Made by a program: the position numbers and the translations under genes
Notes under the pieces: model-generated
The model's database searches: none
What the model saw: the letters and a program-made list of their open reading frames with translations, nothing else
What the model was told of the DNA's origin: nothing
Source: Bacteroidetes bacterium ADurb.Bin302
Lineage (GTDB): Bacteria; Bacteroidota; Bacteroidia; Bacteroidales; Paludibacteraceae
Assembly (NCBI GenBank): GCA_002069025.1
Contig: MWBK01000120.1
Span: forward strand, 13,566 to 77,565
Reading direction: 5' to 3'
DNA: 64,000 nucleotides
Part shown: positions 8,846 to 16,387 of the stretch, piece by piece
Position numbering within the stretch: the stretch's first letter is position 1
How the letters are laid out: each line of letters begins with the position of its first letter

Positions 8846-9523
8846 ATGTACACTACTCTATTTCATCTCATTAAACCTGAATTAAATCGATCAGCACTAC
8901 GAAATACCTTTATAGCTAATGTATTCGCAATTTTTCTTTCTTTTGGAATATTAATATGGGGAAATATTCCAAATCCAGAGCTAAACTTTTTTATTTCTAT
9001 TATGCCTTATTGGTGTATTTGTAGCTTATTTTTAGAACTTGGCTGCAATACGGAATTACCATTTGCAGATTTTATATTATCTGTGCATCCCAAATTATTT
9101 CAGAAAATTATGATATACCGTTATGTTCTTTCATGCACTATATCATTAATAATCTTTTTGTGCTATATGATGTTATTCCCTTCAGAAATAATACTCAAAC
9201 ACTTATCAGCTTTCTGCATAGGTTTTTGTTTTCCTTCTTTTTGCTACATTTTATTATATCCACAGGCCAATAAGTCAATTAATATTATGATCCCCAATAA
9301 AAAACAAGTAAAACGTTATACTAATATTGCCTTTATTATAATTTTTATATTAATAATGTCTACAACATATTACTTATTCCAATATAAATATATTTCTCAA
9401 GCATACGTATTTTTAATATGCATAGGCTGTTTTTGCATAATTGCCACACCCTTTGCCTTAAAAAGAGCTTGGAATAAATTACTTGTGTCCAAATATAAAA
9501 TTTATGTTCAATACAAATCTTAA
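8846..9523 (+). CDS. Half-size membrane protein resembling the C-terminal half of DUF5687 permeases (copy 1)
   Basis: A 225-aa, very hydrophobic protein with six predicted helices and a basic C-terminal tail ending KYKIYVQYKS. Its helix pattern and tail parallel those of 9575-10255, 10681-11415 and 11423-12109. As I recall the family, this corresponds to the C-terminal half of the ~490-aa ABC-2-like DUF5687 permeases, whose tails read like KYKxxxGFR. The loop after helix 2 (ELPFADFILS) aligns with the family's YFDGL motif but is the most diverged copy. It is the first gene after the 47-bp repeat and probably heads the island operon. The function is inferred to be a permease half for an ABC exporter; the substrate is unknown. 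Confidence 0.55.
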   Translation: MYTTLFHLIKPELNRSALRNTFIANVFAIFLSFGILIWGNIPNPELNFFISIMPYWCICSLFLELGCNTELPFADFILSVHPKLFQKIMIYRYVLSCTISLIIFLCYMMLFPSEIILKHLSAFCIGFCFPSFCYILLYPQANKSINIMIPNKKQVKRYTNIAFIIIFILIMSTTYYLFQYKYISQAYVFLICIGCFCIIATPFALKRAWNKLLVSKYKIYVQYKS

Positions 9524-9574
9524 ATTATCGTTGAAAAGCTTTACTATTTAAATAATAGATTCACTAAAATCACC

Positions 9575-10255
9575 ATGAATAACCTATTTCTTAATTTACT
9601 CATCAAGCAACGCTTACGCAGCATTCTAAAAAAGCAATGGTTATTACTTTTGGCTTTTCCTTGTTTAGTTATTCTGTTTTCCTTAAAGATGCCTGCCTCT
9701 TTCGGAAGAACTATTGTATATATGGGATTAATGCTCCTGTTTTCACTTTCTTGTTTTATAGAAAAAGGATTTGAAGCAGAATCAACTTATTTTGATGGAC
9801 TTATAAGCTGGCATTCCAACTCTTTAAAACATATCTTTATTTGTAATAATTTATTTTATTTATTATTTTCCAGCCTTTATTTGGGAGCATTCTTCCTTGT
9901 TACACAAAGTGTATTATTGCCATGTGCCATATTCTTTTATTTCAATGCCTTCGTATGGTCGTCCACACTTATTAATTTTCTATTTCCGAGTACGCGCTGG
10001 GACATCATGCAGATTCCTCAACCAATTAATCATAAGAAACTCACTTCTGTTGTCAGTATAATTGTTGCGATATCCTCTGGTTTAGCAATTCTTATCGCAT
10101 ATATTATATACAATAATTACAACGAATATATAACAACTGTTTATATGTTAATTAGCGGACTAATCGGAACTCTCGCTTCTTTTTGTTTATTCCCATTTTT
10201 TATAAAGAAGATAAAAGACCGCAAGTATCGAATCATGAATGTTTATCGTAATTAA
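9575..10255 (+). CDS. Half-size membrane protein resembling the C-terminal half of DUF5687 permeases (copy 2)
   Basis: A 226-aa protein with six predicted helices (about 22-40, 44-63, 88-112, 115-138, 156-180, 186-211). After helix 2 it has STYFDGLISW, matching the FDGL motif of the second half of DUF5687 permeases. It ends KYRIMNVYRN, like that family's tail. This is the copy closest to the canonical family. It lies 51 nt after copy 1 and upstream of a decayed lipoprotein gene. The N-terminal six-helix half of the family is absent here; the only candidate partner is the gene at 14191. Whether it pairs with that protein is inference. Confidence 0.6.
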   Translation: MNNLFLNLLIKQRLRSILKKQWLLLLAFPCLVILFSLKMPASFGRTIVYMGLMLLFSLSCFIEKGFEAESTYFDGLISWHSNSLKHIFICNNLFYLLFSSLYLGAFFLVTQSVLLPCAIFFYFNAFVWSSTLINFLFPSTRWDIMQIPQPINHKKLTSVVSIIVAISSGLAILIAYIIYNNYNEYITTVYMLISGLIGTLASFCLFPFFIKKIKDRKYRIMNVYRN

Positions 10256-10263
10256 ATAGCTCT

Positions 10264-10296
10264 TTTGTGTTATAATTTATTAAAATTATATATTTG
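10264..10296 (+). promoter_or_regulatory. Predicted internal promoter in the island
   Basis: TTTG at 10264-10267, 21 nt, then TATATTTG at 10289-10296 fits the Bacteroidetes consensus. A second possible box (TACCTTCG, 10313-10320) follows. It would serve the lipoprotein remnant and the genes behind it. Confidence 0.45.
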
Positions 10297-10345
10297 CATT
10301 AAGAATTTTATATACCTTCGCGCCCGAAAAATATCACGCGAACAC

Positions 10346-10667
10346 ATGAACTCAAAAAAACTATGCTTCTTAATTTTAGTATTTGTCTTGTCTTTTTGCA
10401 GTTCATGTAAAAAAATCGAGAACAGCGACTAAAGCAACAAATTATCGATTCTCTTCAATTTACAAGATCTGACTCTACGCTACTGGAAACATCATTATTT
10501 CTTGCGAATGCTTGTCAATACCGACAAATGTTACTATTATCAATGATACTTTGCTTGAATGGTATGATGTATTAGAGATAAGACGTGTCCCTACCAATTA
10601 TGTTATTAATAAAAATTCTTGCAAGAAATATGCTGGATACACTAATTTATATAATATTTTAAAATAA
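10346..10667 (+). pseudogene. Decayed small lipoprotein gene (two frame shifts)
   Basis: The ATG at 10346 opens MNSKKLCFLILVFVLSFCSS followed by CKK, a clear lipoprotein signal peptide with the lipidated Cys at residue 21. The frame stops after 28 codons (TAA 10430-10432). The sequence continues protein-like in a second frame (KQQIIDSLQF then SDSTLLETSLFLANACQ) and, from about 10510, in a third frame (NVTIINDTLLEWYDVLEIRR, ending YTNLYNILK and a TAA at 10665-10667). Joined, this would be a lipoprotein of about 105 residues. No family is recognised. It fills the 425-bp gap between permease-half genes 2 and 3, so it was probably part of the island operon. Confidence 0.6.
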
Positions 10668-10680
10668 ATAAACATTACCA

Positions 10681-11415
10681 ATGAATGCACATTATATAGT
10701 TAATACATACAAATCATATTTTATTCTAATTATAAGACTTTACACGCGAAGCAAACAACTTAAAAGTTCATTTTTTTTGCTGCTAATCATATTGTTTAAT
10801 GGCATTTCCATTATTTATGCAATGAATAAGCATGGCATCAACATATATGAAAGCAATTTTATGCAATTATTCATGGTCATTTTTTGTTGCAATTTCGGAA
10901 CAGCCAATATCATTCCGTTTCTTGGTACTTTAATAGCCATGTTATCGCGCTCAATTGATGGAATCTTTTGCATCGAAAAAAATAGTATTTTGCATATATC
11001 TTCTTCGTTATATATCATCGGTTTTGCAATATGTTTTAGCTTTTGCATAATTTTATATATTATATTTCATAGCCCTATATTTCTTATCGCTTTCTTTACC
11101 AATTGCGGATTTATTGCCTTTCTAAATTGCATTTCAATGTCTTGGCATAAAATGCCTATAGATATAATGAACAAACAAGCAAAAATTAATGGAAATTTAG
11201 GAAAATCACTCTTAATATATATTGCATCACTATTTATTTATGTTATATACACCGCATTGCTTTTATCCCCGCTTAATAAACTTTATATAATCGGAAGCAT
11301 TGTTGTGTTTAATACAATATTTATAGTTTTATCACCTAAATGGATTGTTCACTCCGTTAATCGGTTTCTGCGAAACAAACAAAATACTTTACTTCGCTTC
11401 CGTTCTATAAATTAA
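10681..11415 (+). CDS. Half-size membrane protein resembling the C-terminal half of DUF5687 permeases (copy 3)
   Basis: A 244-aa protein with about six predicted membrane helices, rich in Ile, Phe and Cys. The equivalent of the family FDGL motif reads SRSIDGIFCI after helix 2, and the basic tail reads NTLLRFRSIN. The N-terminus (IVNTYKSYFILIIRLYTRSK) fits the short amphipathic lead-in that precedes helix 1 in the other copies. Gene 4 starts 7 nt after its stop, which indicates co-transcription. The copies are diverged from one another, so they are not a recent tandem amplification. Role inferred as an exporter permease half. Confidence 0.55.
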   Translation: MNAHYIVNTYKSYFILIIRLYTRSKQLKSSFFLLLIILFNGISIIYAMNKHGINIYESNFMQLFMVIFCCNFGTANIIPFLGTLIAMLSRSIDGIFCIEKNSILHISSSLYIIGFAICFSFCIILYIIFHSPIFLIAFFTNCGFIAFLNCISMSWHKMPIDIMNKQAKINGNLGKSLLIYIASLFIYVIYTALLLSPLNKLYIIGSIVVFNTIFIVLSPKWIVHSVNRFLRNKQNTLLRFRSIN

Positions 11416-11422
11416 TATTACT

Positions 11423-12109
11423 ATGCTTCGTTTAATTTTAAAAATCATAATCAGATCTAAACTTATTCGATTGGGGTTCCTCACTATTATAGGTATTACC
11501 TGTCCTTTGTTGGTGCTCCTTAACAAATCATTTGAAGAATTTAGTCAGATTCCTTTAATATTCAATTTTATTTGCATTTTCGTTCCTATATCTTATATGG
11601 CGTGTACTTTATTTGCAGATAATACGTCTTTCATTTCCACCGCATACGATGGTATATATGTGCGCCAACAAAAAATTGTTCTCCATTATTTATATGCATG
11701 TTATGTAGTAAGCATCGTTTTTGCTGTCATAATATATGGCATTTTACTATGGTTTACAAGTCAATTTTTGTTTTGCACAGCGGGATTATGCAGTATTATA
11801 GGCATAATCCCCATTATTTTAAGTAATAATGTAATCTTCAATAAAAGGCGAATGGATACATTATCGAAATCTTTAGTTTTAAACGATTCAAGCAACAGAC
11901 CAAAACTGCATCAATTAGGATTCGGAAGCCTTTTAATTTGTTATTTTGGATTATGTTTTATTTTTGCCCAAATACACATGACAATCACACTTTATACGAT
12001 AATTGTAGTTAATATACTGAGTGCCGCATTTATTCCTCTTTGTTTCAAAAAAATAAATCAGAAAATGCATTTGAACAGATATACAATTATGTCTGGATTT
12101 AGGGAATAG
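11423..12109 (+). CDS. Half-size membrane protein resembling the C-terminal half of DUF5687 permeases (copy 4)
   Basis: A 228-aa six-helix protein. Diagnostic features are STAYDGIYVRQQ after helix 2 (FDGL-like) and the tail NRYTIMSGFRE, which is almost the canonical KYKxxxGFR ending of DUF5687 permeases. It is separated by 7 nt from copy 3 and is followed, after 26 nt, by the C39-peptidase exporter gene. An ABC-type peptide or lipid export function is inferred from these neighbours, not shown by the sequence. Confidence 0.58.
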   Translation: MLRLILKIIIRSKLIRLGFLTIIGITCPLLVLLNKSFEEFSQIPLIFNFICIFVPISYMACTLFADNTSFISTAYDGIYVRQQKIVLHYLYACYVVSIVFAVIIYGILLWFTSQFLFCTAGLCSIIGIIPIILSNNVIFNKRRMDTLSKSLVLNDSSNRPKLHQLGFGSLLICYFGLCFIFAQIHMTITLYTIIVVNILSAAFIPLCFKKINQKMHLNRYTIMSGFRE

Positions 12110-12135
12110 AATAAATTTTGTTTAATTGCCAAGTA

Positions 12136-13353
12136 ATGAAAATTTCACTTATACATAAAATAAAGAAATCAGGTGTTTTACAACAAGATTCGTCCGATTG
12201 TGGTGCTGCTTGCATAGCCACTCTTTTGCGATTTTATGGTATACACGTTAATTTTGAGAATACCCGAGAACATTGTGGGACACAAGGAAACGGAGGAAAC
12301 TTATTGGGATTGTACCAAGCAGCCCAACATTTTGGATTTAAAAGTGGAGGAGCTCAAGGTACTGTATCAGATTTAAAAGAAATAAACAATCCAAGCATAT
12401 TACACTTTATTATGCCAAACGGATTACAACATTTTGTAATTTTCTTTACGTTTCATAAGAATCGCTTTTTTTTATTCGACCCTGCACAAGGATTTCTCAA
12501 GATGGATGAACAAACATTATCTACATTATGGAGCGGAAACTGTTTGCTGATTAAAGGATTTGCGCCTGTGTCCGATTCTCTTAAAACGCATAAAATGCAA
12601 AAATTGCAATGGTTTTGGCAATATTTAAAACCAGATAAATCCATTTTATTTATCAGCATCATTATGGGATCGATTTGTTCTGTTATGGGATTAGGCATAT
12701 CGCTATTTTCGCAAAAACTCATTGATAATATTTTGCCTAAACAAAATACCTATATTCTAATAGTCGCTTTGTGTGCCTTATTTATTATCCTAGTTTTACA
12801 ATCAATAAGTATGTATGTAAAAGACCACATTCTACTAAAACAAGGATCTGAATTTTCAACTCGATTGTTATCTGCTTTCTATAAACGCTTTTTAGCATTA
12901 CCCCTTTCTTTTTTTGAAAATAGGAAAAATGGTGATTTAGTTGCTCGTTTAAATGATTGTAATCGCATACAAAAAAATCTATCCGGCTTATTTGGCAGTT
13001 CTTTAGCAGGAGATCTACTCATAGCTTTATCGGCAAGCATTCTCCTCGGCATTTATCATTATAGTTTGCCAATTATTTTGATGTTAGGGTTTATCTGTAT
13101 GTTAATTGTATCGTACTACGCAACTCCGTCTATTACAAAATCGCAACAACAAGTAATGGTTAATCATTCCATTTGCGAATCAAATTTTATGCATACTGTT
13201 GAAGGAATAAGATGTATCAAAAATGAAAATTTATCAAACTCCTTTACTTTACAAACAAATAACATTTATACAAAATTTCAACAAAGCATTTTTCAGTTAG
13301 GTATTATCAATATTAAATCGCGATTATTTTATCAGTGGTTTTTTGGTCGTTAA
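12136..13353 (+). CDS. C39-peptidase ABC exporter, N-terminal part (gene broken)
   Basis: N-terminal part of a peptidase-containing ABC transporter, the class that cleaves double-glycine leaders and exports bacteriocin-type peptides. Residues about 1-150 form a C39 protease domain: QQDSSDCGAAC holds the oxyanion Gln and catalytic Cys, GLQHFVIF the His and FDPAQG the Asp. Four transmembrane helices follow. The frame then ends at 13351-13353, just where helix 5 should start, and the rest of the protein continues in another frame at 13343-14188. The ATG at 12136 (MKISLIHKIKK) is chosen over an upstream TTG. As it stands the gene cannot make a full exporter unless the break is a sequence error or is bypassed. 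Confidence 0.8.
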   Translation: MKISLIHKIKKSGVLQQDSSDCGAACIATLLRFYGIHVNFENTREHCGTQGNGGNLLGLYQAAQHFGFKSGGAQGTVSDLKEINNPSILHFIMPNGLQHFVIFFTFHKNRFFLFDPAQGFLKMDEQTLSTLWSGNCLLIKGFAPVSDSLKTHKMQKLQWFWQYLKPDKSILFISIIMGSICSVMGLGISLFSQKLIDNILPKQNTYILIVALCALFIILVLQSISMYVKDHILLKQGSEFSTRLLSAFYKRFLALPLSFFENRKNGDLVARLNDCNRIQKNLSGLFGSSLAGDLLIALSASILLGIYHYSLPIILMLGFICMLIVSYYATPSITKSQQQVMVNHSICESNFMHTVEGIRCIKNENLSNSFTLQTNNIYTKFQQSIFQLGIINIKSRLFYQWFFGR

Positions 13354-14188
13354 GAGTCAGCTAACTGCTGGAGAATTAATAGCTTGCTTAAGTTTATGTT
13401 CTTTGGTAAGTCCTACACTAATAAGCCTCTCATTAATTCCCATTCCCATAAGTGAAGCAACAGTAGCCTTTGATCGTTTATACGAAAGTTCAAATATAGA
13501 CTTAAATCATATCAATTCGGTTGATTTTACCAATCCTATTACACAAATAGACATCGAAAATCTTGGCTTCGCTTATCGGGCAGGAAAACCTATTTTACAA
13601 AATCTTAACTATCATTTTGGAATCGGTAAATTATATTGCATTAATGGACAATGTGGTCGTGGAAAAACGACACTCTGTAAATTATTAGAAAAGTCATATA
13701 CGTCATATTCTGGCAATATTTTAATTAATGGCGAGCATGAGTTGCAAAAAATTAATACTTTTGCATGGAAAAATAAAATAGGAGTAATAAGCCAAGAACC
13801 ATTTTTGTTTAATGCAACTATATTTGAAAACATTGCACTGCATGCCAATTCTCAGGAAGAGATACAAAACGCCCTTCGAATTTGCGAAGAATACCATATT
13901 GTAGAACGTTTTAAGAATCTATCACAAGGTATTTTTTCTACAATTGGAGAGAATGGAATTCAGCTTTCTGGTGGAGAAAAACAATTAGTGGCACTCGCTC
14001 GAATACTAATCAAAAATCCAGATGTTCTAATATTAGATGAACCTACAGCTGCAATGGATCAAGATTTGGAAAATTTCACATGGAACACGTTTATAAAACT
14101 TTCTAAAAAAAAGATTGTATGCGTTGTAACCCATAAAAAACATATACTTGAACAATACAAAGAAAATATAAATACCTTGATACTGTAA
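13343..14188 (+). CDS. C39-peptidase ABC exporter, C-terminal part (helix 6 and ATPase; gene broken)
   Basis: Continuation of the exporter at 12136 in a different frame. It begins with LTAGELIA, the conserved lead-in to helix 6, then has the nucleotide-binding domain: degenerate Walker A GQCGRGKTTL, Q-loop SQEPFLF, signature LSGGEKQ, Walker B VLILDEP and switch His VTHKK. Together the fragments total about 690 residues, close to the 700-720 typical of the family. About 13 residues of helix 5 appear to be missing at the junction, so this looks like a short deletion (near 40 bp) rather than a single-base slip. The frame's nominal start is TTG; independent translation is doubtful. Confidence 0.75.
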   Translation: MVVKSQLTAGELIACLSLCSLVSPTLISLSLIPIPISEATVAFDRLYESSNIDLNHINSVDFTNPITQIDIENLGFAYRAGKPILQNLNYHFGIGKLYCINGQCGRGKTTLCKLLEKSYTSYSGNILINGEHELQKINTFAWKNKIGVISQEPFLFNATIFENIALHANSQEEIQNALRICEEYHIVERFKNLSQGIFSTIGENGIQLSGGEKQLVALARILIKNPDVLILDEPTAAMDQDLENFTWNTFIKLSKKKIVCVVTHKKHILEQYKENINTLIL

Positions 14189-14190
14189 CC

Positions 14191-14880
14191 ATGCGCGAGT
14201 TGTTATCTCATTACCTGCTTTCTATGAAACGATCTTACTTTTTTGAAGATCAAATAATAGGCATTGTCATTAAGAGCATTGTGGCTCTGTGGTTGCTTTT
14301 TTCGATGTGTGCGAGCGGTGCTATGCTACCTATGGCTATACGGGAACAAATACCTGATGTCAATTTACAATCCTTATTTTTTTATTTATTGGCAGGTTTA
14401 TGTTGCATTGATTTGCTCATAAAATACATTAAAAAGAATTCGTTTTATCAAAAAATGCATCCGTATTTATTGCTTCCAATACCTAAATATAAATTATTTG
14501 GTATTGCGTTGTGCGCCGAAATTGTTTCGCCTTGGAACTGGTGGATGTTTGTATTTTGTTTGCCATATTTGGCGCAAGTATATTCTATCGCTTTGTGTTT
14601 ATCCTTACTGTTTTTGGTCTGGGTATTAGCCATATTCAATAGTTTGCTTGTGCGTTTCGTAAAGAGTTTACTTAATTGGATTACACTCCAATTATTAGTT
14701 TGCATTCCATTTGCAATCGGTTATGGCAGTATAATACATTTCCGTTTGGCAGATGCAATATATGTTTTTATACTATCCTACCCATTTGTACCCTTTACGG
14801 CATCTATACTATTGTTGTTAGGATGCCTTTATTTGTTCCGAAAACTTAGTCAAAAAGAATTATATAACAGTTTGTCGTAA
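14191..14880 (+). CDS. Half-size membrane protein resembling the N-terminal half of DUF5687 permeases
   Basis: A 229-aa protein with six predicted helices. It matches my memory of the first half of DUF5687 permeases: a YLLSMKRSYFF-type start, the cytoplasmic segment MHPYLLLPIPKYKLFG between helices 2 and 3, and a tail ending LFRKLSQKELY, where the full-length family continues into its second half. It starts 2 nt after the exporter gene and is followed 24 nt later by a matching ABC ATPase. The second half is absent in cis, but four candidate second halves lie upstream. A split, two-subunit permease is the simplest inference. Truncation of a once full-length gene is the alternative. Confidence 0.6.
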   Translation: MRELLSHYLLSMKRSYFFEDQIIGIVIKSIVALWLLFSMCASGAMLPMAIREQIPDVNLQSLFFYLLAGLCCIDLLIKYIKKNSFYQKMHPYLLLPIPKYKLFGIALCAEIVSPWNWWMFVFCLPYLAQVYSIALCLSLLFLVWVLAIFNSLLVRFVKSLLNWITLQLLVCIPFAIGYGSIIHFRLADAIYVFILSYPFVPFTASILLLLGCLYLFRKLSQKELYNSLS

Positions 14881-14904
14881 AATATAAATATAAACAATAA
14901 TAAT

Positions 14905-15603
14905 ATGATTACAATTAAAGATCTTAGTAAAGCATTTAACCAACAAATTGCAGTAAATATTTCAGATTTACATATCGAAAAGAATGAATTAGTAGGTTTA
15001 GTGGGTAACAACGGTGCAGGTAAAACCACACTGTTACGTCTTATTTTAGACTTGTATCAAGCAGATAAGGGTTATGTACTAAGTAAAGGTATAAACGTAG
15101 CACAATCGGAAGATTGGAAGATTTACACAGGTGCATTTATCGACAGCGGTTTTTTAATTGATTTCTTGTATCCTAACGAGTACTTCAATTTTATCGGCAG
15201 ACTGCATAATTTTAGCAAAGAAGAAATTAAAGAGCGTTTGAGCCAATTTGAAAAGTTCGCCAGTGGCGAAATTTTCGGACAAAAAAAATATATTCGTAAC
15301 TTTTCGGCAGGAAATAAACAAAAAATAGGTATCATTGGAGCTATGTTTACACATCCAGAGATTTTATTGTTGGACGAACCGTTTAATTTCTTGGATCCGT
15401 CATCACAAAACGAAATGAAACGACTGCTCGCCTATTATCAAAAAGAATATGGTTGCACGCTTTTAATATCAAGCCACAATTTGGAACATATTACCGACAT
15501 CTGTTCACGCGTAATTTTACTCGAAAAAGCTTTAGTAGTCAAAGACCTATTGGGCAACGATGTAGAAACCGCTCAAGAACTACAAACTTATTTTTTACAG
15601 TAA
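14905..15603 (+). CDS. ABC transporter ATP-binding protein (DUF5687-permease partner type)
   Basis: A 232-aa cytoplasmic ATPase. Walker A is GNNGAGKTTLL (about residues 35-45), the signature region is NFSAGNKQK (a variant of LSGGQ), Walker B is ILLLDEPFNFLDP and the switch is SSHN. The insert YPNEYFNFIGRLHNFSKEEI and the signature FSAGNKQK fit the subfamily that sits next to DUF5687-type permeases in Bacteroidetes. It probably energises the half-size permeases of this island. It lies 24 nt after the N-terminal half permease and 13 nt before another ATPase gene, consistent with one operon. Confidence 0.85.
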   Translation: MITIKDLSKAFNQQIAVNISDLHIEKNELVGLVGNNGAGKTTLLRLILDLYQADKGYVLSKGINVAQSEDWKIYTGAFIDSGFLIDFLYPNEYFNFIGRLHNFSKEEIKERLSQFEKFASGEIFGQKKYIRNFSAGNKQKIGIIGAMFTHPEILLLDEPFNFLDPSSQNEMKRLLAYYQKEYGCTLLISSHNLEHITDICSRVILLEKALVVKDLLGNDVETAQELQTYFLQ

Positions 15604-15616
15604 ACTAATATTATAA

Positions 15617-16279
15617 ATGATACAAATTCATCAATTACACAAAACCTATACCGCAAACGAAAACCTACACGTTTTGTGCGGTATAGATATTGACATTAAA
15701 CAAGGCGAATTTGTATCCATTATGGGAGCATCCGGTTCCGGTAAATCAACTTTGCTCAATATTATTGGTTTATTGGATCAATTTGACAAGGGAAGTTATT
15801 TATTAGACAACGAAGAAATGTTTCAAATTGATGAAGACGCAGCTGCCGACATTCGTTTACACAAAATAGGATTTATTTTTCAATCATTCAATCTCATTCC
15901 GTACAAAACAGCTTTGGACAATATCAGCCTTCCCCTTTTTTATCAAAAAATAAATAAAAAAGAAAGGGATAATTTAGCTATTGAATTACTAAAATCCATG
16001 AATCTTGAAAAATGGAAATTGCATTATCCAAGTGAACTTTCAGGTGGACAAAAGCAACGAGTCGCTATAGCTCGCGCCATTATTACTAGACCCAAAGTAA
16101 TTTTGGCTGATGAACCTACTGGTGCATTAGATAGCTCCACATCAAAAGATATCCTTCTATTACTAAGGCAAATAAACAAACAATACGGTAGTACCATTGT
16201 AATGGTAACGCACGACCCTGTCATCGCACAAAAAGCCGACCGAATAATTCGCATAAACGACGGAATAGTTGAGTGTTGA
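15617..16279 (+). CDS. ABC transporter ATP-binding protein, MacB/LolD type
   Basis: A 220-aa ATPase of the MacB/LolD/FtsE branch: Walker A GASGSGKSTLLN (about 38-49), Q-loop IFQSFNLIPYKTALDN, signature LSGGQKQRVAIARA, Walker B VILADEPTGALDS and switch VTHD. Members work with FtsX-like permeases (MacB or LolCE) to drive envelope transport or extrusion. No such permease is in the island. The gene is followed within 53 nt by the right copy of the 47-bp repeat and then an unrelated radical SAM gene, so a partner may have been lost at that junction. It is co-directional with the preceding ATPase gene (13-nt gap). Confidence 0.87.
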   Translation: MIQIHQLHKTYTANENLHVLCGIDIDIKQGEFVSIMGASGSGKSTLLNIIGLLDQFDKGSYLLDNEEMFQIDEDAAADIRLHKIGFIFQSFNLIPYKTALDNISLPLFYQKINKKERDNLAIELLKSMNLEKWKLHYPSELSGGQKQRVAIARAIITRPKVILADEPTGALDSSTSKDILLLLRQINKQYGSTIVMVTHDPVIAQKADRIIRINDGIVEC

Positions 16280-16331
16280 TTAATTAATTGGAAAGTGCAC
16301 ATATTAGTTTGCGATAAAAATTCAAGAATAT

Positions 16332-16378
16332 TTTAACCCTTTTTGGCTTGCATAGTCTAATGTAAATGCTCATTTTTG
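16332..16378. repeat. 47-bp perfect direct repeat, right copy
   Basis: Exact copy of 8721-8767. It ends 9 nt before the radical SAM ATG, so if its final CATTTTTG acts as a -7 box, that mRNA would be nearly leaderless. It marks the right edge of the transporter island. Confidence 0.95.
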
Positions 16379-16387
16379 TAATTGCAA

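Noticed and set aside
13339..13350. Programmed frameshifting or phase variation at the T6 run of the C39 exporter
   Set aside because: The run is short for slippage, and joining the frames still leaves helix 5 about 13 residues too short, so a deletion explains the data better.
8768..16331. Island as a complete integrative or conjugative element
   Set aside because: No integrase, relaxase, transposase or tRNA attachment site is present; only the flanking repeats suggest mobility.
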